Shown: positions 1 through 10,639, counted from the stretch's first letter. The stretch: DNA of 64,000 bases from Gnetum montanum (GCA_015680685.1 MNCI01030164.1:617597-681596); one strand, 5' to 3'. The notes: generated by a model not told the origin, from the sequence alone. Numbers and translations are program-made.

Positions 1-129
1 AACTATCTCATTATTACTTTATAAATGTTCATTACATGTTGTTGCTGCAAATAGGTATCACTTGACTTGGTCTATTTTCTCATTATGGCGGGTTTAACAA
101 AAATGGCTATGCATGGTGATCTTTGTTTG

Positions 130-926
130 CTTTTGACCCTGACAAGTCCTCATGGCAGGCTTACAAGATACTTAAACTTAGAATCAATAGACTGGGAATC
201 ATCTACTCATGACATCATAGCATCTATGGAAACATCCTTAGACTAGCCTAAATATTTGGTCTAGGCCTTAGATTTAGAGGCTCGGGATGTGACTGAGGAC
301 CCTCTTATTGAAATCCCTGTAACTACCCCTAGAGGTGAAGCAAAAACTTTGAAAATTAGCTCCCTACTGCACCCACAGGTACATCAAAACATTTCAAAAG
401 TCCTCAATGATAATGTTAAAGTGTTTGCATGGTCATATGATGACCTGTCGGGCCTAGACGCACAGCTCATACAACATAACATTATCCTAGATCTGTGTGT
501 CAAGGCAGTCAAGAAAAAGGCTTGCAAAATTAAACTGGAGATTGCACTAGGTGTCCATGATGAAATTAGCAAGCTCTACCAAGCTGGTTTTATTCGCGTG
601 GTTGATTACTCAGAATGGGTGTTGAACATCATTGTAGTTTCTAGGAAAATGGGAGGTATATGAATTTGTATAGACTTTTGAGATTTGAACAAAGCAACGA
701 TTAAAGATGATTTCCCATTGCCGACTATCAATCAACTTATCAACACTACGACTCGTCATGCCCTGGTATCTTTCATGGATGGATTCTTAGGCTATAATCA
801 GATCTCTATAAATCCAAAGCATTAATTGGCAACCACTTTCATGACCCCTTGGGGAACCTTTTATTGTACAATGATGCCCTTTGGACTCAAAAACACTGGA
901 GTAACCTACCAACGAGTGATGACATA
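130..926 (+). pseudogene. Ty3/gypsy (Tat-like) pol fragment: N-terminal reverse transcriptase
   Basis: The frame open from 289 to 663 continues past a stop into the RT fingers and palm. Visible blocks are the pre-RT linker (LEARDVTEDPL), the KLYQAGFIRVVDYSEWV segment, IDF-stop-DLN, FPLPTINQLI, SFMDGFLGYNQI, MTPWGTF and PFGLKN. The same frame reaches back to about 130 with stops. It is closest to the RT of the two minus-strand copies at 8.7-9.9 and 56.9-58.0 kb, so it belongs to the same family, in opposite orientation. The fragment ends abruptly at about 926, before the YVDD catalytic motif, exactly where a copia-type LTR begins. In-frame stops lie at 661-663, 679-681 and in the later NPKH-stop segment. 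The product would have been polymerase of a retroelement; this copy is dead. Confidence 0.85.
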
Positions 927-1933
927 AAGGTTGTTTGTATGTGTGTGTAGCTATTGTGGTTGTAGGATAATAACTTGGATTGAGAAAGGTTATGGACAAA
1001 GAATGAAGGATTCATCATGTAAAGGAAGATGAAGAAAGACATATTGAGGAAGCTATAGATGTCTTGGTAGATTTGGAGTGAACTCAAACAAAGATGTCTT
1101 CATAAATAGCAAGATGTCTTTCTTTGACAAAGATGTCTTTCATGAGGCAAAGATGTCTTTACAGAATGTACACCAAGTTCAGAAAGACATCTTCCATTAG
1201 ACAAAGACATCTTCCAAGAATGAAGATCTTAAAAAGATGTTTTTAACTAAATCAAGACATCTTCCAATAAATGAGGACAATTTTAGAGAGACATCTCAGG
1301 CATGAGTAAGATGTCTCCCATGGCTATTAATGACCATTGGCTAGCTGTTGCATGAGTTCCTAGATGGGGTTAAAAACATAGAAGCTATAAGAAGACTTGA
1401 TGTACATTGAGCAATGTGAAAGCCTTGTTGCATTCATTGTAAAATCATTTGTAATCATTGAGTTATTTGTTGCTTCTCATTGCGTTATCATTTTGGCATT
1501 ATAAAGTATGTTGTAACTAATTGTACAAGGATCAACAAATTGAGTTGCAATTATCCCTTGTAATTCTTGTTCTTGTTGCCCTACAAGATTGAAGTGCTTG
1601 AGCTTATTGAGATCATGTAGGAGTGGGTTGTTGGTGTTGTTGTACAACACTCTAGTGCAAAGCTCAAGATTATGAAGGTTGGAAGCCTTAAAGACACATT
1701 TCCAAGCTTGATGGGATCTTGCAGTGTTGAGTGATTGGTGCTGTGGTACAACACTCTGGAGTGAGGCTTGAACACTCTATAGAATGTGGACCCTTTGACC
1801 ACATTTTGAGAGCAAGAAGGTCCAAAGGTGTGCTTATGATCTAACCTCCAAGTGTGTGTACTTTGTTTGTTTAATTTTTAATTTGGGAAACTTATTCATC
1901 CCCCCTCCCTGCTTTTAAGTTCAATGATCCACA
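927..1933 (+). repeat. Left LTR of copia-type element (5' end truncated)
   Basis: This stretch matches 25.82-26.86 kb over its whole length (for example the gaaggattcatcatg, ttgcttctcattg and cattcatccccc-like blocks), which identifies a pair of direct LTRs. Relative to the right copy, about 45-55 bases are missing at the left end, so it starts inside the LTR at the junction with the RT fragment. It ends in CCACA two bases before a primer-binding site. From about 1033 to 1320 it carries roughly a dozen copies of AAGATGTCTTT or its reverse complement AAAGACATCTT (see findings). Confidence 0.8.
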
Positions 1934-1935
1934 AG

Positions 1936-1948
1936 TGGTAACAGAGCC
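1936..1948 (+). other. Primer-binding site, initiator-Met tRNA type
   Basis: TGGTAACAGAGCC differs by one base from TGGTATCAGAGCC, the site complementary to the 3' end of plant initiator methionine tRNA that most plant Ty1/copia elements use. It sits two bases after the LTR end, the expected place for minus-strand DNA priming. Confidence 0.85.
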
Positions 1949-1988
1949 TAGTACTCTTCTCTGTCATCATCAACATCAAGAGTAAACA

Positions 1989-3718
1989 ATGGAGGGGACA
2001 TCCTACACAAAGCCATCCATGTTCTATGGATTTGACTTTGCCTATTGAGAGCTAGCATGCAAGGGTTCTTTGAATCCATGGAGTTTGAAGTATGGGAGTG
2101 AATTCTAAAAGGCTACACTCCACCCATCGATGGCACCATCGGTATATCATCAAGCCTCACAATAAATGGTCTCAAGAGGAAAAGGATAAGTTTTTTTGAT
2201 TAAAAAAATAATTGTTTATATTATGGATTGAATAAATCTAAATTCAAAGGGTATTAGGATGTAAAATGATAAAATAAACTTGACAAACTTTAGAAGCTAC
2301 TTATGAAGGAACCTCTATTGTTAAGCAATTGAAACTACTAGTTTTACAAAGTGAATACAATGAAATTAAAATGAGAGAAGGTAAGAAGATCAAGGATTAT
2401 TTTTCTATAGCTAATGATCTTATTATAGTGATAAAAGAAATAGGAAAATATCTATCCAAAAGTGATGTCATTATCAAAATGATCAGAGCTGTTCAACTAA
2501 AGTTTAGACCTAAGGTCATAGCCATGGAAGGAATTAGAGATTTCTTAACTTTGAAATTTGAGGAACTTCAAAGTACTCTTATCACCTATGAAATAAATCT
2601 CATAAGTAAAGGAGCTATTCAAGAAATGCCTATCACCTTAAAGACTTCTTTAAAGAAGAAGGAACTCAATGAGCATGATGAGGGCAATCAAGAGAAGATT
2701 ATCTTTCTCACCAAGAATCTACAATGACTAATTGCTAGGAAGAACAAAGGGGCATATTCAGAAAGATTCAATCAGCCTAAAGGTAAAGAAAGAGGTAAGA
2801 ACTTTTTAAACTCTAACTTAGATTTTTCTTCTATAGAATGTTGGATGTGTGGAGGTAGAGGCCATGTGGCCTTTGAATGTCCTAGTAGCTTTAGGATGCA
2901 ATACAAGAACAAATCCCTTGAAGAAGTAAAGAAGAACAACATCTATACAAGTTGGGATGAAGGGGAACAAAGTGAAGAAGAAGTGGAGGAAGATGTAAAA
3001 AATCCTTAGCTCATCTACATGGCCCTCATAGATGATGATTCATTAGATGATGGACTAAATGACAATGAGAGGTTTGATTTATTGTGTAAAGAACTTTTGA
3101 ATTTTCAAAATCTTTGCACTAAGTTAAATAAACAAGTTAAGTCTAAAGAACATGAAATATCCTTGTTAAATTTGACTATATTCAATCTCGATAAATAACT
3201 CTTAGATTTAAGGGCTGAGAATGAGAAGCTAACCTTATCTTTAGAATAGGCCAAAGTGGAAGTTACAGATGTTAAACTAATAAATGAATGATTATCAAAG
3301 GGAATGGAGTCCCTTCAAATGATACTAGAACAAGGAAGAAATCTACAAGATAAAAGTGTACCTAGATGCTACCACCAAGAAGAGGAACCTAGACAACCTT
3401 CATCCCACCTAAAGAAACATCCAAGAAAGAAGGGCACTACATCAAGGGAAGCTCCTATCCAATAAAAATGTTCTTAAAGGTTTGGTTTTTCTAGTAATTT
3501 TTTCAATAGGAGAATTATATGTTATTATTGCAATAATATTGGGCTTAAACAATGGGATTGCAATCTAAAGTTTTATTACATGAGTAGATGGGTATATTAC
3601 AAGACTCCTTGGTTTTATCAAAATGTAGCTAGAAAGAGTTTTATGCAGGATCATAAAGAAGATTGGATGTCAACTCAAAGAACCAAGGTTATAAAAAAGG
3701 AATGGAGAATTAAATGAT
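1989..3718 (+). pseudogene. Ty1/copia gag (SIRE/Maximus-like), two zinc knuckles
   Basis: The gag starts 40 bases after the primer site (ATG 1989, MEGTSYTKPSMFYG) and breaks at once. From about 2283 one frame carries most of the protein with scattered stops. The UBN2/copia gag core spans 2290-2730 (YNEIKMREGKKIKDYF and following). A CCHC zinc knuckle at 2839-2880 is perfect (C-X2-C-X4-H-X4-C, starting CWMCGGRGH). An acidic segment and a long heptad-rich coiled coil follow (3050-3340). A second knuckle at about 3517-3560 (CYYCNNIGLKQWDC) has lost its His. This order, with a coiled coil between two knuckles, is that of SIRE/Maximus-type gags. Gag packages element RNA into virus-like particles. 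No protease, integrase or RT follows, which is odd for an element with LTRs and primer site: it looks non-autonomous or internally deleted. Confidence 0.8.
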
Positions 3719-4222
3719 AGGACAAAAAGCATTAGAACAATTTCACCAACAAATTTATAAAAGGAAGTCATGGCCTTGACATTAGGGAAGTTTAGTTTAA
3801 AGGTTATTTTTCAAAAGAGGAAACACATTCACTAGCTCTTTGAACTCCATCACCTTCTAACAACATGATAGGTAGTAAAGGTAAGATTTTATTTTTGTTT
3901 TCAAGGTTTCATAAAGACTATAGGCTAATGGAAACCTTTCAAAACCTCATCCTAATTCTTGATGAAAGATGTCTTTTAGAAGTGAAAGACATCTCTACAA
4001 AGAAATCTCTCTATTTCTTATATCTTCACAAGAAAGATGTCTTCTATAAATGAAAGACATCTTCTATATTTCTAACATGCAAAAAAGATATCTCATTTTT
4101 CATTCAAAACCATCAATTTCCTACACCTATAAAAGATAAAACCCCCATTTTTTTTCATATTCTTCCACAGAGATCCCACGGAGACAACCAAGGCTTCACC
4201 ATTCATATCATTTTTGGTAGAG
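3719..4222. other. Non-coding spacer in the copia-type element
   Basis: No recognisable pol sequence is present. Between about 3965 and 4095 there are further copies of the AAGATGTCTT / AAGACATCTT motif that fills the LTRs, so part of this spacer may be LTR-derived or a promoter-like block for the ORF that follows. A short open frame at 3865-4053 spans these repeats and is probably not a gene. Confidence 0.5.
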
Positions 4223-4606
4223 ATGACTGACAAGAATATTGGTACATCAAAAAATCCATCCAAGAAACATGCACAAGGAAGTTCTAGTAATTCACCACCT
4301 TCATACATGCCCCAATTTTGAAGTACAAGTAATCAGCATAGGTTTGAGGCTACAAAAACCATCACCATTGTTTCTAAGCATTTTCTTAATTTCGTACTGC
4401 ATAGACAACAAGCTCTCTTAGATTATTTAAAGCTCTTGAAATGGAAAAATTTCATTTGCATGAATTTTCTTATCCCTAAAATGTTAATTCATGAATTCTA
4501 CTGTAATTTTGTCATTTTTATGCTATTTTTGGGGTTTATACATTCACTATTAGTGGACTTATTATTGAAGCATCTCACCAAATTGTTAATGCACTCTTGG
4601 GTGTTA
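4223..4606 (+). pseudogene. Extra ORF of copia-type element, 5' part (plant transposon-protein-like)
   Basis: ATG at 4223 opens MTDKNIGTSKNPSKK, a Lys/Ser-rich start, then frames shift. Further on are LHRQQALLDYLKLLEMEKF, IHEFYCNF and a G-x-Y-T-F-T-I-S segment ending near ALLGV. The order 'EFYxNF, then G-x-x-x-x-I-S, then I-N-x-LLG' resembles the 'putative plant transposon protein' domain found in many plant retroelement ORFs; this is recognition by eye. The frame is cut at 4606 by the left LTR of the inserted gypsy and resumes at 24119. It lies downstream of gag where pol would be expected. Confidence 0.5.
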
Positions 4607-5392
4607 TGAAAAAAAACCTTGATTGCTAGAATGAAAATGAAACCAAGGATCCTTGGTGCAAGTAGTTCCTCAATCCTAAATCCCTAGGGCACTCATAATG
4701 AAAATGGGATTTTGGGCATCCTAGCTAGTTCAACAAATCAACCAGAGACTTAGGAGATGAAAAATGTGGAAATATAAATATATCTAAATAATGCACAAAT
4801 AATAACTTTATTTTTGTACAAAGAACTCAAAACTTAAAACTTTATTGAGAAAAGAATAAAGAATAAGTTAGAGAAATGTGTACAAATGGTGCCTAGATGA
4901 GTAAGGAATGGGATCCACTTGTACAAGAGTTCAAAGTCCATTGAAGCTAAGATGATCTACTTCACAATCTAGATGCCAAGCCACTCTTGATGCTATTGAA
5001 CATTCCTTTGCTGCTGCAACCTTGGATCTTCCAATTGGGTTTCTATTGGGGGGTGAAAAAGGGGCAATGTTTGCATGCTAAGTTACCTGCACTGGGTTTG
5101 GAGTCCTAGAATTATAGTGTTAATACCAAAATCCACCAAATATCAAGGCCTTAATGCTTCCATTCTAGGGTTCAAGAGACTACAAGTATGGGAACTTGCA
5201 AGAGCTCTTGAGTGTCTAAAAATGGCCCAAGCATGGAGTTGTGTATGTGTAAATTGTTGTCGAAAATAGCTAAAAACCTTGTCCAAAATTGCTCCATGTT
5301 GTCCCAAAAATTTGGAACCACAATTACTTGTATGCCAAAAGTTGCTCAACTATGACGAAAACGTGGAACTTGTAAATAGTGTTGGAGTTTGG

Positions 5393-5400
5393 CTTTTATA
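5393..5400 (-). promoter_or_regulatory. TATA box of copy 1 left LTR
   Basis: The minus strand reads TATAAAAG, followed downstream by CCAAACTCC. The same octamer sits at the equivalent place in the right LTR, 23194-23201, which argues for a conserved core promoter. Confidence 0.65.
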
Positions 5401-5699
5401 GGATTTTGGGCCATGAATGGGGCTACAAATTGGCTATGATTAGGCTGCAAATTGGCTATGCAACTACTGGAAAATGGCTAAAAATTTGATATGGATACCC
5501 AAATTTGGGGGGTTACTAAAAATAATAAGTGCTTCATCCCATGGCCATTCCATTTACTAAAAATTGTAACCGGGGCATCCCTTCCATGATGGAGATGAAT
5601 CTTCCATGCTGAGCTCTCAACCATGCTGGTTGAAGTGGATGGTCAACGTTGAAGTGCATAACTTGATGAATTTTGCTTGTTGTGGCTTCCATGTTAGGG

Positions 5700-5862
5700 G
5701 TTTCCATTTTTCATGCTTTGGAGAGGCTAGGGGAAAAGTTTCCATATTGGAGGGAAAGTTTCCAGGCTAAGGAAAAGTTTCCAAGTTGGTGACAAACTTT
5801 CCAGTTTGAGGGGAAAGTTTCCAAATTGTGCCTTTGGTCTCCACGTTGAAGGGGAAAAAGTT
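5700..5862 (-). repeat. Palindromic GGAAAnTTTCC repeats in U3 of left LTR
   Basis: About five short units of 22-28 bases, each containing GGAAAGTTTCC or a close variant. The 11-mer is its own inverted repeat. The block lies about 300-460 bases upstream of the LTR TATA box in element orientation, where plant LTRs commonly carry enhancer repeats. Confidence 0.6.
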
Positions 5863-6215
5863 TCAAATCCCCCACCATCCCACACTAGAAGTAGGTTAGA
5901 TCTACCCCTTACATGTGTTTTCAGTGTACAAAAACTATCCCCATAAAACCCATCAAATTACCTTTTTTAGCATTCCAAAAGGCATTTTTGACCTTCCCAA
6001 GCCAAAATATAGGTACTAGGTGATCTTTTTCACTTAGGGAATGAGGCTTTGACCACTTATGAAGCATTTTTCATTCCCAAAAGTATAAAGTATGTAAAAT
6101 TTCTAATTATGGATTACAACTTTCACATTTATAATGAAATTTTGCCTTGGGTTCCATGGGGTGAAAGCTACATGATAAAGATTGGTTATAACATGCAAAA
6201 TTTTGTGGTGTTTCA

Positions 6216-6231
6216 ATGGCCCCTCTTCATT
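6216..6231 (-). other. Polypurine tract of copy 1
   Basis: The minus strand reads AATGAAGAGGGGCCA immediately before the LTR start TGAAACACC. This is the plus-strand DNA priming site of the element and fixes the LTR boundary. Confidence 0.75.
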
Positions 6232-6359
6232 GGTGTCTGGAGGACTGACCTGAGAGGCAAAAAAAAAAGAAAAAAAAGAATACAAAACATCACTACATAT
6301 TATAAGATTACAATGCATAGAGGCCACATTAGAATCAGGCTATCTAGGTTACCAATGTT

Positions 6360-6455
6360 GCTAGTTTAAGGTCATGGTAGGCCATGGTACTAGTTTAAGG
6401 TCCTAGCAAACCATGTTGCCAATTTAAGGTCATAGCGGACCATTGAAAGTAGGCT
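6360..6455 (-). repeat. 29-bp minisatellite, post-integrase block
   Basis: About three units of roughly 29 bases (core AGTTTAAGGTCATGGTAGGC, then CATGGTACT). They lie between the end of integrase and the polypurine tract. The same repeat recurs at 10188, 17405, 41080, 44478, 54525 and 58450. Confidence 0.75.
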
Positions 6456-6476
6456 TTCTTGTTGACAATCTATTGA

Positions 6477-7560
6477 CTACATGTAGTATGGCTTTAGATA
6501 GGAATGATTGACTAGATTGGCTAGCTCATTCTCATCCATGTTGGCTATTTTGAATGCTTCATTTTCATAGGCTTTGGTGACAAGGAAGGATCCTTCCCAA
6601 TTGGCTGAGAATTTTTTTGCATGCTCATGAATGGCCTTAGGCATGAGGTTCTCCTCCTTGATATTGCACATGGTTAGGTCATGGTGATGGTTTCGCTTCT
6701 ACCTCTCTTGATAGTGCTTAATGTGAGCAAGTGCTTGCATATGCCACTCCTCCACTGAATCTAGCACTGCTACCCACAAATCCTTACTCTACTCTTCATT
6801 GATGAAGTTAATCAAGACTACTCAGAGTAATGCTACCTGCAATTCAAGAGGTAAAACACATTTAAAATTATAAACAAGGCTATAGGGGATCATGCTGATT
6901 ATTGTGTGATAGGTTGTTGTATATGCCCATAGTGCATGGATAAGCTACTTATGCCACTTCTACTTGTTGTTGAGAATCTTCTTGAGCAAGTTGATGATGG
7001 ACTTGTTGCTCGCTTCTACTTATCCATTAGCTTGGAAGTAGTAAGGTGATGAAAAAGAATGCTTAATGTCTAGGTTGTGACAAAAATCCTTGGTTTCTTG
7101 GCTACTAAACTGAGGTCCATTGTCTATAACTATGGTCATGGGTATACCAAAACAAGCAACAATGTTGTCCAAGATGAACTTGCAAACTTGTTTAGATGTG
7201 ATCTTCTTTAGGAGAATAGTTTCAACCCATGTGGTGAAGTATTCAGTTGTAGTGATGATGAAGCTATGCTCTGCGGTAGATTTACGCATTATGGGTCCAA
7301 TGATATCCAACCCCTACTATTGAAATGACCATGTTATCTAGGTCATATGCAACTTAGTTGATGATAGATGTATCAAGTTGCTATATTGTTGGGATGTGTT
7401 GCATTGCTTAACCTTTTGCAGGCAGTCATTTTCCATATGGGGCCAATAATAGCCTAACCATCTAATATTAGTCACCATGGATCTAGGTCCTATATGTCAA
7501 CCACAAACACCCTCATGAACCTCCTCTTTGACTATTCTAGCTTTAGTTTTTCCTAAGCAC
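6477..7560 (-). pseudogene. Ty3/gypsy integrase, copy 1
   Basis: Integrase inserts the cDNA into the host genome. Reading leftward: a zinc-binding region (HEGVCG, then GYYWP, then VKQCNTSQQ), where the second zinc-binding Cys is replaced. Next is the catalytic core from about 7310: first Asp in MDIIGPI, then TTEYFTTWVE, second Asp in VIDNGPQFSS, and third Glu in VEASNKS just after an in-frame stop at about 7017-7019. All three catalytic acids are therefore still readable. The C-terminal part (6671-6477) stays open for 64 residues and ends KPYYM-stop. It is followed by the minisatellite and the LTR, as expected for the last pol domain. Confidence 0.85.
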
Positions 7561-7922
7561 TTTAGGAGTATGCCATCATAGGACCTTTGACATAATGTGT
7601 TATCACCTACGATGACATAATGCTTTGACCACTTACGTATGGCATCCTTCTAAGAAGTAGTTAAGCCCTATGAGGATTCACCATGCATAAGGTAAAATTT
7701 GATATCATCATACCACTCCTTTGAAGGGGTAGTATGAATGATGGCCACAAAGGTATCTTTAATGTTCTATGTAATGGTAGTAGCGCAGTCCATAGTTAAG
7801 GTTGGAAACTTGATAAACACATATGGTGTCACACTAAGGACTAATGTTGCAATTGCATTGCCTATGGAATTTTCATTTTGAGGTATGTTGTGGATATCAA
7901 CATTCATGAATTATTGTAATAA

Positions 7923-8720
7923 TTACTTTCTTAGGTCACAGTAAGGTTGTAAGTGCTTAGATTTGCATGCATAGACTTCAATAACTTGGTTAACCATGGG
8001 TTGTGAATCACCTTTGATGGCTAGGCATCTAATTCCTAGGTCATGAGCTACCATCATTCCTCTGATCAAGCCCTCATATTCTGCTATGTTTTTGGTACAT
8101 AGAAATCCAAAAATATAGCCAAAGGATGTGATTTTACCAGATGGGAATGTTGTGATGGTAGTAGCACTAGCCCCATGGGTAGTTGAAGCTCCATTAAAGT
8201 TCATGACTTCCTCATAACCCTTAAGCACTTGGCTAATTGAATTAATGTATTCATAAGGGAACTTAGGGTCTATGGTTGCTTGATCATCAACAAGTAAAAT
8301 TATGAGTTGTATGGCTATATCTTGACCTTTTGTTGAGGACTAAGAGACATAATTGAGGTTAAAATCTACAATTATGGCTTTTCATCAGGCTATATGGCTA
8401 CTTCTGTAGATGTTGGTTCTTATGGCTCTGAGTATGTTGTCCTTGTAAATTATGTTAACTCGGCTTCTAAAAGGGTAGTGTCCCCATTTTTTCAAAGAGA
8501 AGACTAGTGCTAGACAATTCTTCTTCACTTTCGTGTATTAGGTCTCATGGACTACTAATGCATGGCTAAGAAAGTATACAAGCATTTTTGCTTCATCATC
8601 ACATTTCTAATAGAGTAGAGAGGCAATGGATGTATTAGAAATGGTGAGATAAATGTAAAACGTTTTACCCTCTTGTGGAGGATAGATTGTAGGTAGTTGT
8701 GTTAATTCTTGCTTAAGGTT
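7923..8720 (-). pseudogene. Two RNase H domains, copy 1 (RT-linked RNase H and archaeal-type RNase H)
   Basis: The RT-linked RNase H remnant lies at about 8720-8390 (FLSHALVVHET, then YTKVKKNCLALVFSLKKW, then HYPF). Further on, at 8228-7923, is a second domain open for 101 residues. It has FNGAS where the family has an Asp, then SFGYIFGF, NIAEYEGL, LGIRCLAIKGDSQ and MVNQVIEVYACKSKHLQPY. The second domain is the archaeal-type RNase H that marks the Tat lineage of plant gypsy elements. The first catalytic Asp is Asn here, while the Glu and the GDS Asp are kept. The domains remove RNA from the RNA-DNA hybrid during reverse transcription. Confidence 0.82.
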
Positions 8721-8739
8721 TTCAAAGGCTTATTGGCAA

Positions 8740-9860
8740 TGAGCAATCCACTCATAATGAACTCCTTTCTTAAGCAAATGATGCATGGGTTGTAACTTAT
8801 TTGTAAGCCTATTGATAAACCTATGAACAAACTATAGTGTACCTTGTAATCCCCAAAGCTCTTCATGGTTGGTAGGTATTGCCAATTGGGATATGGCCTT
8901 AACTTTATTAGGGTCTATGCATATCCTTGCCTCAAAGACTACAAAGCCAAGCATCTTATCAGTCTTGACACTAAAGACACACTTCTTAGCATTGATCCTA
9001 AACTCATATTTGAGGCATTATTTAAGCACAATATCTAGATCATTGGCATGGTCATTGGTTATTTTAGACTTCATGGCTATGTCATCTACATAATCATTAA
9101 GCAAACCTAACATGTAATCACTAAAGATATAGGTCATGGCTCTCTGGTATGTTGCTCTAGCATTCTTAAGGCCAAAGAGCATCATGGTATAAGAAAAAGT
9201 ACCCCATGGGGTCATAAAGGTTATGCTAAGTTGATGCTTTGGGTTGATTCTAATTTGGTTATATTCCAATAATCCATCCATAAAAGACAACAACGTGTCT
9301 CTAGTTGTAGTATCGATAAGTTGAACAATACTAGGCAAAGGAAAGTCATCCTTGATGGTGGCTTTATTTAGGTCTCAAAAATCAATGCAAATACAAATAA
9401 TCCCATTTTTCTTAGGGACTACCACAATGTTGGATACCCATTTTGCATATTTGAGAGCCCTAATAAAACCTTCTTGGTAGAGTTTTTAGATTTCATCACG
9501 AATTTCCAAGGACAAATTAGGTCCAATCTTGTGCACTTTTTGCTTAATTAGTCTAATGCTAGGATCCAATATGGTGTTGTGCTAGACTAGACATGGGTCT
9601 AAGCCCAAAATATGTTCATATGACCAAGAAAATGCCTTAATTTTATTTTGTAAGACTTTAGTGATGTCTTGGGCACATTGAGGTGCTAGTGAGAAACTTA
9701 ATTTAAGGGTCTTCTCCTTACCACTGTGTGTTATGATAGGAACCTCAACTAAAGGATCTTCAGTTATGTCTTCTGCTTCTAAGTTAAGGGTTTTGGCTAG
9801 GTTTTTAGGCCATTCTAGAGGTTTATCTATTGAGCTATGTGGTCTACAAGACTCTCAGGC
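8740..9860 (-). pseudogene. Ty3/gypsy reverse transcriptase, copy 1
   Basis: Minus-strand translation gives, in order, EWPKNLAKTLNLEAEDITED, a linker, KLYQEGFIRALKYAKWVSN, IDF-stop-DLNKATIKDDFPLP, SFMDGLLEYNQIRINPKHQL, FMTPWGTFSYTMMLFGLKN, the catalytic YVDD, and a palm/thumb segment (KKCVFSVKTDKML). The stretch 9338-9018 is open for 106 residues and holds the YVDD. Stops include the one at 9375-9377 that is shared with both other RT copies. It is separated from protease by about 8 kb, unlike ordinary gypsy elements where the two are adjacent. Confidence 0.87.
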
Positions 9861-10187
9861 TCAAAATCTAGGTAATCATAGTCGATACATTGTTTAATAT
9901 CACCATGAGGTCCATGTTGACACAAAGGTAGATTGATTTTCTTTCAAGTACTCATACTTTGATCCTACATATCAACCAAAATCATATTAAGTGGCACGTG
10001 GATAAAAGTGAATAAATAATGTTAATATGCTATAAAACATATGCAAACCTAATGTAGTCAAGGCCATCCAAGGTCATTAATGAAATGAGGTCACTTCAAA
10101 AAAGTACAATAGAGGCAAAAAAGGTTAGATAAAGGTCAAAAAAGGGGAAATATAAGGAGTGAGGCCACAAATGATGAATAAAAGTTA
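9861..10187 (-). other. Pre-RT spacer of copy 1
   Basis: No domain seen. It is homologous to 57991-58450 of copy 3 (shared AGTACTCATACTTT and GTAAATAAT-like blocks), so it is a genuine part of the family rather than a later insert. Confidence 0.6.
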
Positions 10188-10280
10188 CAAATTTACCAGT
10201 TTAAGGCCTTAGTGGGCCATGATGCCAGTTCATAGTCTTGGTGAGCTATGATGCAAGCTTAAGGCCTTAGTGGACCATGG
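10188..10280 (-). repeat. 29-bp minisatellite, pre-RT block of copy 1
   Basis: Three units, core AGTTTAAGGCCTTAGTGGGC then CATGATGCC. One more degenerate unit occurs near 10548-10590. The block has an exact positional counterpart in copy 3 (58450-58545) and copy 2 (44478-44592). Confidence 0.75.
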
Positions 10281-10639
10281 TCATATGGTGTCAATCAGTG
10301 ATCAAGAAAGGTCAAACCCCACTATTTAATATCATTTATAGGTAAAACAAAAACAAATAGAGCTATAATAAGATAAAAAAAGAACATATGGGGTTGTATA
10401 GAGGCCATAGAAGATCAATCATGTTCATAAGATAATATAAGTCTAAAAAAAACCAAAACATTACATAATAAGTCAAAAATCAAGTAAACCAGGCCATATA
10501 TGATAAAATTTGGTTAATATAGGTAAAAAATAGTTAATTTTTTCCATTTTTAGGCCTTAGTGGGCTGTGTTTTAAGGCTACAAGGCTATTAGGTAAGTTT
10601 AGACATCAATCAGGGTTATTTTTGGGCTATCTAAATGCA

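Larger units (their letters stand above)
4607..6215 (-). repeat. Copy 1 left LTR (3' LTR of the reverse-strand element)
   Basis: On the plus strand it starts TGAAAAAAAACCTTG and ends GGTGTTTCA, so both ends have the TG...CA form. It aligns throughout with 22441-24118. In element sense it contains repeated GGAAAGTTTCC palindromes (about 5700-5860), then a TATA box (5393-5400), then a long downstream part with the usual R/U5 position. It is about 70 bases shorter than its partner. Confidence 0.88.

Noticed and set aside
1581-1802. Minus-strand frame in the copia LTR
   Set aside because: The matching part of the right LTR does not keep the same open frame throughout, and LTRs are not expected to encode protein.
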